Positions 17,083 through 27,175 of a stretch of DNA of 64,000 nucleotides are shown here, in pieces; within the stretch, counting starts at the first letter, position 1, and each line of letters opens with the position of its first letter. The notes below the pieces were generated by a model, which ran no database searches, was not told the DNA's origin, and saw nothing but the letters and a program-made list of their open reading frames with translations. The DNA lies in contig CAWFUP010000003.1 in NCBI GenBank assembly GCA_963819075.1, positions 434,001 through 498,000 of the forward strand, written 5' to 3'. This DNA is from CAVQBJ01 sp963819075 (GTDB lineage Bacteria; Actinomycetota; Thermoleophilia; Solirubrobacterales; Solirubrobacteraceae). A program made the position numbers and the translations under genes.

Positions 17083-17189
17083 CCCACCCTCGGCACACTC
17101 CCGACACACCGGTGACGTGGCGGCCATGCAGCGCGACCCGCCAGGCACATGCGTCACCGCCGCCCGGAGACCGAGCCCGGCGCAGACCG

Positions 17190-17768
17190 CTACGAGCTGC
17201 CGATGCCGACGCCGATGGCGAGGACGATCGCCCCGCCGACGGTGACGACGAGCAGCGAGGAACGCAGCGACACGTCGAGGAAGCGGTTGCGAATCCAGGC
17301 GATCACGAACAGCTCGACGGCTACGACGCAGCCGGCGACGATGAGCGCCTTGTGCACGTTCGGAATGAGGAAGGGGAGCGTGTGAAACAGCCCTCCGAGC
17401 GCCGTCATGCCGCCGGTGATCGCCCCACGCACGACCGCGGATCCGCGGCCGGTCTGCTCGCCGGTGTCCGAGAGCGCCTCCGACCACCCCATGCTCACGC
17501 CGGCGCCGAGCGCCGTCGAGAGCCCGACCAGAAAGGCCGTGTGAGAGTTGGACGCGATCGCCGCTGCAAAGATCGGGGCGAGCGACGACACCGTCCCGTC
17601 GATGAGGCCGACGAGCGCCGGCTGCACGACGCGGAGCACGAAGTCGCGCTCGTCGGCGAACCCGGCACGGTGCACGAGCCGGTCGATGAAGGTGTCGCCG
17701 CCGACCAGCGGCTCAGGCTCCGTCGCGTCGCCCTGCGCGCGCTCGGCCTGTTCCCCCGCGGTCACCAT
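17190..17768 (-). CDS. VIT-domain membrane protein, MbfA-like iron/manganese exporter without ferritin domain
   Basis: 192 aa. From about residue 45 it resembles the C-terminal vacuolar-iron-transporter-like domain of MbfA (membrane-bound ferritin) proteins: GLIDGTVSSLAPIFAAA, LVGLSTALGAGVSMGWSEAL, GRGSAVVRGAITGGMTALGG, LPFLIPN and WIRNRFLDV. Four to five hydrophobic segments are visible. The N-terminal ferritin-like domain normally fused to this module in MbfA is absent. The ATG at 17768 is eight bases after TACAGT. It diverges from a Fur-family gene 62 bases away, which suggests metal-dependent control and a role in iron or manganese efflux. The metal is not determined. Confidence 0.8.
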   Translation of the reverse strand: MVTAGEQAERAQGDATEPEPLVGGDTFIDRLVHRAGFADERDFVLRVVQPALVGLIDGTVSSLAPIFAAAIASNSHTAFLVGLSTALGAGVSMGWSEALSDTGEQTGRGSAVVRGAITGGMTALGGLFHTLPFLIPNVHKALIVAGCVVAVELFVIAWIRNRFLDVSLRSSLLVVTVGGAIVLAIGVGIGSS

Positions 17769-17776
17769 GGCTTGCC

Positions 17777-17824
17777 ACTGTAGCAAGTGATTTGTAATAA
17801 GGATGCCCTAACTTTCGCTACAAT
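17777..17824. promoter_or_regulatory. Divergent promoter/operator region between iron exporter and fur
   Basis: Two -10 hexamers face outward: TACAGT (minus, 17777-17782, eight bases before ATG 17768) and TACAAT (plus, 17819-17824, six bases before GTG 17831). They sit in an imperfect inverted repeat, CACTGTAGC near 17776 and GCTACAATG near 17818, and the AT-rich stretch TTTGTAATAAGG lies between. This arrangement would let one Fur dimer pair cover both starts; operator identity is inferred. Confidence 0.45.
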
Positions 17825-17830
17825 GGTTGT

Positions 17831-18256
17831 GTGAGCGTGTCCACGTCAGAGACCGAGCTGAGTACCGAGCTGCGCCACCGCGGGCTGCGGGTGACCCCTC
17901 AGCGGATCGTCATCTACCGCGTACTGGCGGCCCGCGACCAGCACATCAGCGCCGAGGAGATGCACGCCGCGGTGAGCGAGCATCTGCCAGGCACGTCGCT
18001 GCCGACCGTCTACGCCACGCTCGAGCTGTTCGAGCAGCTCGGCCTTGCGCAGCGCGTCAGCACGGGCGCCGGGCCGGTGCTCTACGACTCGCGCACGGCG
18101 CCCCACGGCCACGCGATCTGCCGCACCTGCGGTGCCGTATTCGATCTCGACGACGGGCCGCCCCCCGACGGAGCGATTGAGTCAGCGCGGCGCGCCGGCT
18201 TCTCCCCCGACCATGCGCAGCTCGTGGTCTGGGGACGCTGCGGCGATTGCGCCTGA
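17831..18256 (+). CDS. Fur-family metalloregulator
   Basis: 141 aa. The winged helix covers residues 10-80 (LRHRGLRVTPQRIVIYRVL, LPTVYATLELFEQLGLAQR). The dimerisation/metal half has HGHAICRTCGAVFDLD with the first structural-zinc CxxC and ends in CGDC, the second. The His cluster (PHGHA) fits the sensing site of Fur/PerR/Mur types; the exact metal cannot be read. It begins at a leaderless GTG and diverges from the VIT-type exporter, so it probably represses or activates that gene and itself. Slightly short relative to E. coli Fur because the C-terminal tail is trimmed. Confidence 0.88.
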   Translation: MSVSTSETELSTELRHRGLRVTPQRIVIYRVLAARDQHISAEEMHAAVSEHLPGTSLPTVYATLELFEQLGLAQRVSTGAGPVLYDSRTAPHGHAICRTCGAVFDLDDGPPPDGAIESARRAGFSPDHAQLVVWGRCGDCA

Positions 18257-18276
18257 ACGGCGGCGCCCGGCACTCC

Positions 18277-18573
18277 TCAGGGACGTCCGGCGACCTGCCG
18301 CGACCGCGCATCGGGCGCGATGGCGACGTCGGGAAATTCGAGCTCCTGCCCGCAGGATGTGCAGATCGCGTCGTAGATCTTCGTCACGCGGCCGCAGCGC
18401 GGGCATTGGCGGCGCAACTCGTCGGAGTCATAGCGGTAGAAGATCGCGGCCAGTAGGCCGAAGAATGGGATCGCCCCGGCGATGAGGAACCAGAGCACGA
18501 ACGAGCTCCCCTTCGTGCGACCGACGATCCCCCCGGCCAGACCGAAGCAGACCGCGATGACGACGTAGGCCAT
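18277..18573 (-). CDS. Small membrane protein with C-terminal zinc ribbon, 98 aa
   Basis: Two transmembrane helices (AYVVIAVCFGLAGGIVG and FVLWFLIAGAIPFFGLLAAIF) precede a four-cysteine ribbon, CPRCG...CTSCG, and a hydrophilic tail. This layout is common in actinobacterial proteins of unknown function. It follows the 63-aa membrane protein after ten bases and is probably co-transcribed from the promoter at 18782. Convergent with fur. Confidence 0.75.
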   Translation of the reverse strand: MAYVVIAVCFGLAGGIVGRTKGSSFVLWFLIAGAIPFFGLLAAIFYRYDSDELRRQCPRCGRVTKIYDAICTSCGQELEFPDVAIAPDARSRQVAGRP

Positions 18574-18583
18574 CGAGCGGCCG

Positions 18584-18775
18584 CTACAGGACGACGCGCA
18601 GCGCCCACACGAGCGCGACGATCGCCACCACGATCACAACCACACCGGCGATCGCCGCCGCGATGTGGATGAGGAAGTGAAGCAGGACCCATGCGGCCAC
18701 GATCAGGACGAGCACCGCGATCGCGCGCTGGCCCCACGAGGGCGACGAGGACTTCGAGGGAGGAGGCGTACTCAT
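18584..18775 (-). CDS. Small membrane protein, 63 aa
   Basis: A short Ser/Pro-rich N-terminus (MSTPPPSKSSSPSWGQR) is followed by two closely spaced hydrophobic helices rich in Val/Ala/Ile. The ATG at 18775 lies six bases after TACTCT (18782-18787), the usual leaderless pattern, which supports it as real and trims the longer open frame. No named family. Confidence 0.7.
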   Translation of the reverse strand: MSTPPPSKSSSPSWGQRAIAVLVLIVAAWVLLHFLIHIAAAIAGVVVIVVAIVALVWALRVVL

Positions 18776-18827
18776 ACTCGTAGAGTAGTCGCTCCCGGCG
18801 CCCGATTGGGGAAAGCGCCGACACGCC

Positions 18828-19103
18828 TCAATCGTGCGGGCGACGCAGGTAGGCGAAGTCGTTCGCCGGCCGACGCTGCGCACCCCGGCCGTCGGCGTCC
18901 CCACCAAGGCGGGCGAGCCGGTAGCGCCGGACTCGCGGACGCCGCGGGTCGGCGATGTCGGACGCTGCCGCCGGGTCCTCGGGCAAGAGCACGTAACGAC
19001 CCGGCTCGGCTCGCTCCGGTGGAACATGACGGTCGCTCACATCCAGCATGTTCGTCGCTGCTCGCCGGGCGCCGTATGGACCGCGGTCCAGAATGCGCCG
19101 CAT
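18828..19103 (-). CDS. Possible hypothetical protein, up to 91 aa
   Basis: An open frame with plausible composition fills most of an otherwise empty stretch (18776-19151). The part from the internal ATG near 19048 (MLDVSDRHVPPERAEPGRY) reads naturally and contains GRYVLLPEDP and a basic, Arg-rich tail; no domain is recognised. No convincing TANNNT or Shine-Dalgarno precedes either start. It may be genuine or just GC-rich spacing; nothing else is visible in the gap. Confidence 0.35.
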   Translation of the reverse strand: MRRILDRGPYGARRAATNMLDVSDRHVPPERAEPGRYVLLPEDPAAASDIADPRRPRVRRYRLARLGGDADGRGAQRRPANDFAYLRRPHD

Positions 19104-19151
19104 CGACCTGTAACGGGTGGCCGACCGCCCCGGACCGGATCACGAGCCCGC

Positions 19152-19853
19152 TCAGGCGGCGGCCCGCGCGGCCGCGAGCGCGTCGCGCATTGCGGGCGGC
19201 AGGCGACGGCGCACACGCCACTCCGCACCAGCGAACGCGAGATTGGCGACGGTCGCGAATCCCGACTCGTCCGAGCGCAGGGCGAGAAGCAGGTGTGCGA
19301 CGCGATCGGACTGCGGCAGGCGCCGCGCGCGCCGCTCCTCGCCGCCCCCGCGCGGATCGACCTTCACGCAGTAGCAGAACACGCGCCGTCCGCGCACGAG
19401 CAGCGCACCCGCCGGGCCAACGAGCCACACGCCGAGCCGCCCCCGCTCGACGACGAGCCCCGAGGTCGCGAACAGCTCGCGGGCCTGGTGCCCGACGAGA
19501 TCACCGAGCAGGCCGACGGCCACTCGCTCGGCCTCGCCGGAGCGGTCGTCGACGGCGGTCTGCCACGCCTTCGGCCGCACGACGTTCGCCCCTCGCTGGG
19601 CGTAGAGCGCGGGGATCACGCACGCGTGGGCGAGCGAGGCGAACGCGACTGCGAAGGCGAGCGGTTGGAGCGCCATCAGGACGCCGGCGGCGAGGATGAA
19701 CGGCACCGTGTACGCAACCGTCGTCGCCGTCCACAGCGCCCCCGACCGGGCAAGCGCGTGTTCGTCGACGCGCCGGCGCCAATGCACCGTCGCGAGCTCG
19801 GGCAGCGGCGAGGCGGGCGCTGCGGCGGCGTCCGGGTACCCGATCGCGCTCAC
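19152..19853 (-). CDS. Conserved hypothetical membrane protein, 233 aa
   Basis: From the GTG at 19853, two hydrophobic segments occur around residues 45-90 (LWTATTVAYTVPFILAAG and LQPLAFAVAFASLAHACV); the rest is cytosolic alpha/beta with a strand pair (GRLGVWLVGPAGALLVRGRR) and the motif HLLLALRSDESGFATVANLAFAGA split over the C-terminal third. I do not recognise it. It starts four bases after the stop of the 74-aa gene upstream and is likely in the same operon. Confidence 0.7.
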   Translation of the reverse strand: MSAIGYPDAAAAPASPLPELATVHWRRRVDEHALARSGALWTATTVAYTVPFILAAGVLMALQPLAFAVAFASLAHACVIPALYAQRGANVVRPKAWQTAVDDRSGEAERVAVGLLGDLVGHQARELFATSGLVVERGRLGVWLVGPAGALLVRGRRVFCYCVKVDPRGGGEERRARRLPQSDRVAHLLLALRSDESGFATVANLAFAGAEWRVRRRLPPAMRDALAAARAAA

Positions 19854-19857
19854 GCGG

Positions 19858-20082
19858 TCAGCCGCCCGCGATCGGCAGGCGCAGAATGACGAGCTCGGCG
19901 TCGAGCGGCAGCTCACGGACCTGCTCGGCGTGACCCTCGCCGTCGGTGATCACCGCGAAGTAGCCGCGGTCGAGCTCCTCGCGGAACGCCTGCACGGCCT
20001 CCTCGACGGTGTCCGGATCGGCGATGCTCCACTCCGCGAGGGTCGTATGGCCACTCTGATCCATGCGAATGAGACGGGACAA
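19858..20082 (-). CDS. Conserved hypothetical protein, 74 aa
   Basis: The protein begins LSRLIRMDQSGHTTLAEW and ends AELVILRLPIAGG; it looks like a small one-domain ubiquitin-like or beta-grasp fold seen in many actinobacteria and archaea, function unknown. I choose the TTG at 20082 because AGGAGGG lies just upstream; an ATG six codons later is possible. A TACCAT hexamer at 20141-20146 may be its promoter, giving a leader of about 50 bases. Confidence 0.65.
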   Translation of the reverse strand: MSRLIRMDQSGHTTLAEWSIADPDTVEEAVQAFREELDRGYFAVITDGEGHAEQVRELPLDAELVILRLPIAGG

Positions 20083-20179
20083 CGCTCCCTCCTCGTGACG
20101 AATGACTCGGCGGCGCCACGCGGGCGTCGCCCGTCGCTCAATGGTACGCCTGCGCCGGATCGGCGACGAGGGTCGCGGG

Positions 20180-21618
<1,439 letters not shown>

Positions 21619-21622
<4 letters not shown>

Positions 21623-23064
21623 GCGCGAGCGGGGCTCCCGTCGAAGCCGATCTCGCCCTCGAGCGCGTGAGCGCACCGCAGGATGCGCCCCTCACTGAAG
21701 GCGGGGCCGGCGATCTGGAAGCCGACCGGCAGGCCCGGGCCATCGGGGGCGTCGGCGGGACGTCCGAGGCCGTTGGGGATCGAGATCGCCGGGATCCCGG
21801 CGAGCGACATCGGCACGGTGCAGAAATCGTTGAGGTACATCGCGAGCGGATCGCTCGTCTTGGCGCCGAGCTCAAAGGCCACGGTCGGACTCGTTGGCGT
21901 GACCACGAAGTCGAACTCCGAGAAAGCGCGCGCGAAGTCCTCGGCGATCTTCGTCCTCACGCGCTGCGCGCGTCCATAGAAGGCGTCGTAGTAACCGCTC
22001 GACAGCGCGTAGGTGCCGAGCATCACGCGGCGCTTGACCTCCGGCCCGAAACCGTCGTGGCGCGTGCGCGTGTACATGTCGATGAGCCCCGCGTCACCGC
22101 CGCTGCGCAGTCCGTAGCGAACACCGTCGAAGCGCGCGAGGTTGGAGGAGCACTCCGCGGGGGCGAGGATGTAGTAGGCCGACAACGCGTGCGGCGCGTG
22201 GGGCAGCCGGCAGGTGCTCACCGTCGCGCCGAGCCGCTCGGCCACGTGCAATGTCTCCTGAAAGGCCGCGAGCACGCTCGGCTCGATGCCCTCGCCGGAG
22301 AGCTCCTCGGGCACGCCGAGCCGCACGCCGTCGAGGCGCGTCGCGCTCGGCAGTTCGATCGTCTCGGGAAACGTCAACGACGTCGAGTCCATCGGGTCGC
22401 GCTCGCCGACCATGTGACGCAGCAACAGGGCCGCGTCGGTGACATCGCGGGCCAGGGGACCGGCCTGGTCGAGCGACGACGCGAACGCGATCATGCCGTA
22501 GCGCGACACGGCGCCGTACGTCGGCTTCAGCCCGACGATGCCGCAGAGCGCCGCCGGCTGACGGATCGAGCCGCCGGTGTCGGTGCCCAGCGCCCACGGC
22601 GCCAGCCCGCCGGCGACGGCCGCGGCGCTGCCACCCGAGGAGCCGCCGGGCACGCGCGAGCGCTCCCACGGGTTGAGCACCGGGCCGTAGGCCGAGTTCT
22701 CGTTGGAGGAGCCCATCGCGAACTCGTCCTGGTTGGTCTTGCCGAGCAGCGGGGCGCCTGCGTCGGCCAGGCGCCGCACGACGGAGGCCGTGTAGGGCGG
22801 GCGGTAGTCCTCGAGGATCCGCGAGCCGGCCTGGCTCGGGACGCCCTCGGTGCAGAACAGGTCCTTGACCGCGAGCGGCACGCCGCCGAGCGGGGCAGCG
22901 GCAGCGTCGCCGGCGCTGTCGTCGTCGGCGACCCACACGAACGCGTTGAGCTCGTCGGCGGCGGCGCGCTCACGGTAGGCGGCGAACAGCTCGCGGGCCG
23001 ACAGCTCGCCCGCGGCGACGCGCCGGCTCGCCTCCGCCGCGCTCAGCTCGAGGAGATCGCTCAC
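21619..23064 (-). CDS. gatA: Asp-tRNA(Asn)/Glu-tRNA(Gln) amidotransferase subunit A
   Basis: 481-aa amidase-signature enzyme that releases ammonia from glutamine. The catalytic Lys is in PLAVKDLF, the cis-Ser/Ser pair in VPGGSSGGSAAAVAGG and GTDTGGSIRQPAALCG; QDEFAMGSSNENSAYG is typical of GatA. The GTG at 23064 overlaps the gatC stop and gives the standard N-terminus (SDLLELSAAEASRR); the longer upstream frame antisense to nothing but inside gatC is rejected. Confidence 0.97.
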
Positions 23065-23360
23065 GCCTCGCCCCCGCCAGCCTGCGGGCTCGGGACCGCG
23101 AAGCCGTCGTCGACGACCTCGGGGGCAGCGGCGAGCACGACCTCGCGCGGGAGGCACGGAACCGGGACGTCCTCGCGCAGCGCGTTCTCGACCTCGACGA
23201 CGTGCGACGTCGGCGCCACGCCCTCCAGGTCGAGCTGACTGATCATGTCGATGTGGTCGAGCACGCGGGCGAGGTCGGCGGTCATGCGCTGGACCTCGTT
23301 CTCGTCGAGCTCCAGACGCGCGAGCCGGGCCACGTGCAGGACGTTGTCGCGGGTGATCAC
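23061..23360 (-). CDS. gatC: Asp-tRNA(Asn)/Glu-tRNA(Gln) amidotransferase subunit C
   Basis: 99 aa. Characteristic VLHVARLARLELDENE and VLDHIDMISQLDLEGVAPTSHV near the N-terminus and LREDVP further on. It is the first gene of gatC-gatA-gatB and starts at a GTG seven bases after TAGAAT, a leaderless promoter. Confidence 0.95.
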   Translation of the reverse strand: MITRDNVLHVARLARLELDENEVQRMTADLARVLDHIDMISQLDLEGVAPTSHVVEVENALREDVPVPCLPREVVLAAAPEVVDDGFAVPSPQAGGGEA

Positions 23361-23367
23361 GGCGGCG

Positions 23368-23373
23368 ATTCTA
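23368..23373 (-). promoter_or_regulatory. Leaderless -10 (TAGAAT) of gatCAB
   Basis: TAGAAT on the minus strand, seven bases before the gatC GTG at 23360. Confidence 0.6.
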
Positions 23374-23390
23374 CGCGGCCGTCGCGCGGC

Positions 23391-23834
23391 TCACGCGGGC
23401 GGCGCCGGCAGCGGCGTGGTGTCGTCGGGCCGATAGCGATCGGTGCGCTCGTCGCGCATCGACAGCCAGGCGCCGACGAGGACGGCGGCGGACGCCACGA
23501 GCGCCAGCCACCCGGCCGGGCAGTGCCCGGTGGCGTCGCCCGGCAGGACGAGCAGCCACACGAGGATTGCGATCGTCGTCACGAACGCGAGCAGCGTCGT
23601 CCAGACGGCGGCCGCGACGGGCAGAGCCGTCGTGCGTTCGGTCACGGTGACGATGGCGAGCGTCAACGCGGCGAGGACGGTGGCCACGATGAGCACGTCG
23701 ACGACGCCGAACTCGTCCCAGGCCGTGAGGTTCCCCGCCGGGCCCTGGAACCACGGCCGGAACGTGAGGACGGCGAGCGCGATCGCCGCCACCGCGGCGA
23801 GCAGCTCACCGCTGCGCAGACGAGACAGCTTCAT
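23391..23834 (-). CDS. Four-helix hypothetical membrane protein, 147 aa
   Basis: Four hydrophobic helices (LLAAVAAIALAVLTF, VVDVLIVATVLAALTLAIV, VAAAVWTTLLAFVTTIAILVW, WLALVASAAVLVGAWL) with a WFQGPAGNLTAWDEFG loop between the first two, and a polar C-tail. No named family. The ATG has AGGAG eight bases upstream, and a TACGCT hexamer at 23853-23858 suggests a short 12-base leader. It lies downstream of folD. Confidence 0.7.
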   Translation of the reverse strand: MKLSRLRSGELLAAVAAIALAVLTFRPWFQGPAGNLTAWDEFGVVDVLIVATVLAALTLAIVTVTERTTALPVAAAVWTTLLAFVTTIAILVWLLVLPGDATGHCPAGWLALVASAAVLVGAWLSMRDERTDRYRPDDTTPLPAPPA

Positions 23835-23876
23835 GACGGGCTCCTGCGCGGAAGCGTAGTCGGTCTGCCATGCGCG

Positions 23877-24725
23877 TCAGCCCCGTGCCCGCGCGGCCTG
23901 CAGCGTGTTACGCAGCAACATCGCGATCGTCATCGGACCGACCCCACCGGGGACCGGCGTGATCGCGCTCGCCACCTCGCTCACGGGATCGAAGTCGACG
24001 TCGCCGACGAGCCCGGACTCCAGGCGATTGATGCCAACGTCGATGACGATCGCGCCGGGCTTGACGAAGTCGGTCGTCACGAGTCGCGGGCGCCCGACGG
24101 CGGCGATGAGGACGTCGGCTCGCGAGCAGACGCCGGCGAGATCGGCGGTGCGCGAGTGGCAGATCGTGACCGTCGCGTTGGCGGCCAGCAGCAGTTGGGC
24201 CATCGGCTTGCCGAACAGGTTCGATCGACCGATGACGACCGCCTCGGCCCCTTCGAGCGCCGCGTCCACGCTCGCGAGCAGCTCCATGACCCCGGTCGGG
24301 GTGCACGGACGCAGGCCGGGGCGCCCGAGGGCCAGCAGCCCGGCGCTGACCGGCGTCAGGCCGTCGACGTCCTTGGACGGGTCGATGAGCCCGGTGAGCT
24401 CGGTCTCGCTCAGCCCGCCCGGCAGCGGCAGCTGCAGCAGGATGCCGTGCACACGCGGGTCGGCGTTCAGGCGCTCGATCACGGCGGCGACGTCGTCGCG
24501 ACTCGCCGTAGCCGGCAGCGTCTCGGACATAGCGACCATCCCGAGCTCGGCCGACGTGCGCTGCTTGCCGCCGACATAGACCGCCGACGCGGGGTCGTCG
24601 CCGACGAGGATCGTCGCCAGGCCCGGTGGGTAGCCGTGCTCGGCGGTGAACGCGGCGACGTCCGCGGCGACGTCGGCGCGGACGCGCGCCGCCACCGCCT
24701 TACCGTCGATGATCGTCGCCGCCAT
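23877..24725 (-). CDS. folD: Bifunctional methylenetetrahydrofolate dehydrogenase/cyclohydrolase
   Basis: 282 aa. Interconverts 5,10-methylene- and 10-formyl-tetrahydrofolate with NADP. The catalytic Tyr-x3-Lys is YVGGK near residue 50, followed by GILLQLPLPGGL, DPSKDVDGL, PCTPTGVMELL, the Rossmann motif VVIGRSNLFGKPMA and the C-terminal TPVPGGVGPMTIAMLLRNT. Length and motifs are standard. The ATG lies eight bases after TAACAT. Confidence 0.97.
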   Translation of the reverse strand: MAATIIDGKAVAARVRADVAADVAAFTAEHGYPPGLATILVGDDPASAVYVGGKQRTSAELGMVAMSETLPATASRDDVAAVIERLNADPRVHGILLQLPLPGGLSETELTGLIDPSKDVDGLTPVSAGLLALGRPGLRPCTPTGVMELLASVDAALEGAEAVVIGRSNLFGKPMAQLLLAANATVTICHSRTADLAGVCSRADVLIAAVGRPRLVTTDFVKPGAIVIDVGINRLESGLVGDVDFDPVSEVASAITPVPGGVGPMTIAMLLRNTLQAARARG

Positions 24726-24733
24726 CGCGCCGC

Positions 24734-24739
24734 ATGTTA
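24734..24739 (-). promoter_or_regulatory. Leaderless -10 (TAACAT) of folD
   Basis: TAACAT on the minus strand, eight bases before the folD ATG at 24725. Confidence 0.55.
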
Positions 24740-24791
24740 CGGACGCGCGGGGCGGCTCCGTCGTGAGCCACCGGCGGTCTCGGACGTCCGC

Positions 24792-27119
24792 CTAACGCCG
24801 CGTGACCGGCGCGAAGTCGGCCATCAGCTTGCGCTCGGACCCGTCGGCCGCGAAGCGCACGACGATGATGCCGCCGGGCTCCACGCCGGTCACGACGCCG
24901 TCGCCGAACGCGGCGTGCACGACGTCCTCGCCGAGACGGAAGGCGACCGCGGGGTGATCGGTGCGTGCGGCGGCCCAGCCCCCGGGCTGGCCGCCCGCCG
25001 ACGAGCGGCCGGACGTGGCCCCGGCCGCCAGGCCGCCGGCGCCGTGGCGCAGCACAGGCTCGTCCTCGCGATCGGTGAGGTTCGCCGGAATCTCGTCGAG
25101 GAAGCGACTGCGCAGACCGTAGGTCTGCGAGCCGAACACGGCGCGGCGGCGCGCGTAGCTGAGGCAGAGGTCGTTCATCGCGCGCGTCACGCCGACGTAG
25201 AAGAGGCGGCGCTCCTCCTCGAGCCCGCCCTCGTCGAGGGCCCGCGAGTGCGGGAACACGCCGTCCTCACAGCCGATGGTGAACACGATCGGATACTCCA
25301 GGCCCTTCGCGTTGTGCAGCGTCATGAGCGTGACCATGTGCTCCTCGTCACGCCGAGTGTCGGCGTCGGCCACGAGCGCGATCTGTTGCAGGAAGACGTC
25401 GAGCGTGTCCTCGCCGGGCTCGGAGGCGGCGTCGAACTCGCGGGCCACGCCGACGAGCTCCTCGAGGTTCTCGATGCGCCCCTGCGCCTCGATCGTGCGC
25501 TCGGCCTCCAGCGCCTCGACGTAGCCGGTCTGTGAGAGGAGCGCCTCGAGCAGGTCGCCGATCGGGACGCGCTCCTCGGCGCGCGCGCGCAGCGAGACCA
25601 TCGTGTCCATGAAGCGGCTCAGCGCCTTCACGGCCGCGGCGCCGAGGCCCGGGACGGCGTCGGGAGCGGCGGCGGCGTCCCACACCGGCACGTCAACGCT
25701 CGTGGCGTGGGCGATGACGCGCGAGAGCGAGGTCTGCCCGATCCCCCGGCGCGGCGAGTTGACCACGCGCGTGAAGCTGACCACGTCGCGCGGGTTGGCG
25801 AGCAGCGTCAGGTAGGCGGTCGCGTCCTTGATCTCTGCGCGCTCGTAGAACTTCGTGCCCCCGATCACCTGGTAGGCGATCTCTCGGCGGACGAGCGTGT
25901 CCTCGATGACCCGCGACATCGCGTTCGTGCGGTAGAAGACGGCGATGTCCGAGCGCGAGCACCCCTCGTCGACGAGCCGCTCGATCTCGCCGACGACGAA
26001 GCGCGCCTCGGCGTGCTCGTCCTCGATCTCGCGGATGCGGATCGGGTCGCCGTCGCCGAGCTCCGACCACAGCGTCTTGGCGATGCCGCCGCGGTTGTGC
26101 GCGATCACGGCGTTGGCCGCCGACAGGATCGTCTGCGTCGAGCGGTAGTTCTGCTCGAGCTTGACGACGCGCGCGTCGGGGAAGTCGTCCTGGAAGTCGA
26201 GGATGTTGTGGATGTCGGCGCCGCGCCAGCCGTAGATCGACTGCGAGTCGTCGCCGACGACGGCCAGGTTGCGATGGCCGGGGATGTGCACGCGCTCGCC
26301 GCGCTCGGGCGCCTCGCGCCCGCCCCCGACGAGCAGCTGCAGCCAGCGGTACTGCGCGTAGTTGGTGTCCTGGTACTCGTCGACGAGCACGTGACGGAAG
26401 GCGGCCGCGTAGCGCTCCCGCACCTCCGGGAAAAGCTCGAGCAGGTTGACCGCGCGAAACAGCAGGTCGTCGAAGTCCATCGCGTTGGCGCGGTGCAGCT
26501 CGCGCTCGTAGCACTCGTAGACGTCGGCGACCGTCTGCTCGAAGTAGGAGCCGACGAGCTGGCGGTAGGCCTCGGCGTCGCGCAGGCGATTCTTCGCGTC
26601 GGAGATCTGCCCGTGCACCGCCGTCGGGGTGAAACGCTTGACATCGATCCCGAGCTCGTCGAGGCAGCGCTTGGTCAGCCGCCGCGCATCGGCCTGGTCG
26701 TAGATCGTGAACTGTCGCGTATAGCCGAGCCGCGCGCCGTCGGCGCGCAGCATCCGCGCGCACGCCGCATGGAAGGTGAGCAGCCACATCCCGCGGGTGC
26801 GCCGGCCGAGCAGCAGCTCGATGCGCTCCCGCATCTCCTGCGCCGCCTTGTTGGTGAACGTGATGGCGAGGATCTCGCCGGGCTGGGCGGCGCCGGTGAA
26901 GATGAGGTAGGCGACGCGATGCGTGAGGACGCGAGTCTTACCGCTGCCGGCCCCGGCGAGGATCAGCATCGGGCCCTCGCCATGGGTGACGGCCTCGCGC
27001 TGGGGCTCGTTGAGCCCCTCGAGCAGATGGTCGAGGCGCTCCTGCAGTTCCGGCGGATCCTGGCCCGGCGGAGCCGGGATCTCCAGTGCGTATTCGGACT
27101 CGGTGCCAAGCTCGCTCAC
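24792..27119 (-). CDS. pcrA: ATP-dependent 3'-5' DNA helicase, UvrD/PcrA type
   Basis: 775-aa superfamily 1A helicase. Motifs in order: LNEPQREAVTHGEGP (Q motif), AGAGSGKT Walker A near residue 60, ITFTNKAAQEM (Ia), VDEYQDTN (II), GDDSQSIYGWRGAD (III), LEQNYRST (IV), TLHNAKGLEYP (V), VGVTRA (VI). The extreme C-terminus has a Tudor-like segment (VVHAAFGDGVVTGVEPGG) as in PcrA. It acts in nucleotide excision repair and in clearing recombination intermediates. The GTG at 27119 is nine bases after TATCCT; a TTG two codons earlier is the alternative. Confidence 0.95.
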   Translation of the reverse strand: MSELGTESEYALEIPAPPGQDPPELQERLDHLLEGLNEPQREAVTHGEGPMLILAGAGSGKTRVLTHRVAYLIFTGAAQPGEILAITFTNKAAQEMRERIELLLGRRTRGMWLLTFHAACARMLRADGARLGYTRQFTIYDQADARRLTKRCLDELGIDVKRFTPTAVHGQISDAKNRLRDAEAYRQLVGSYFEQTVADVYECYERELHRANAMDFDDLLFRAVNLLELFPEVRERYAAAFRHVLVDEYQDTNYAQYRWLQLLVGGGREAPERGERVHIPGHRNLAVVGDDSQSIYGWRGADIHNILDFQDDFPDARVVKLEQNYRSTQTILSAANAVIAHNRGGIAKTLWSELGDGDPIRIREIEDEHAEARFVVGEIERLVDEGCSRSDIAVFYRTNAMSRVIEDTLVRREIAYQVIGGTKFYERAEIKDATAYLTLLANPRDVVSFTRVVNSPRRGIGQTSLSRVIAHATSVDVPVWDAAAAPDAVPGLGAAAVKALSRFMDTMVSLRARAEERVPIGDLLEALLSQTGYVEALEAERTIEAQGRIENLEELVGVAREFDAASEPGEDTLDVFLQQIALVADADTRRDEEHMVTLMTLHNAKGLEYPIVFTIGCEDGVFPHSRALDEGGLEEERRLFYVGVTRAMNDLCLSYARRRAVFGSQTYGLRSRFLDEIPANLTDREDEPVLRHGAGGLAAGATSGRSSAGGQPGGWAAARTDHPAVAFRLGEDVVHAAFGDGVVTGVEPGGIIVVRFAADGSERKLMADFAPVTRR

Positions 27120-27128
27120 GATCAATTG

Positions 27129-27134
27129 AGGATA
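27129..27134 (-). promoter_or_regulatory. Leaderless -10 (TATCCT) of pcrA
   Basis: TATCCT on the minus strand, nine bases before the GTG at 27119. Confidence 0.5.
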
Positions 27135-27163
27135 GACCCGGGCACGGCGGGCGCAGCCCGCGC

Positions 27164-27169
27164 GATACT
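27164..27169 (+). promoter_or_regulatory. Leaderless -10-like element (GATACT) of the queuosine-salvage gene
   Basis: GATACT lies six bases before the GTG at 27176 and about 30 bases from the divergent pcrA promoter. Confidence 0.4.
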
Positions 27170-27175
27170 CCCGGC

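Noticed and set aside
16392..17783. Open frames through the 71-bp array giving repeated peptides such as IAPAERGYGSTPRP
   Set aside because: The unit length is not a multiple of three, so the peptide changes frame in every copy, and all frames are open. This is a by-product of the DNA repeat, not a repeat protein.
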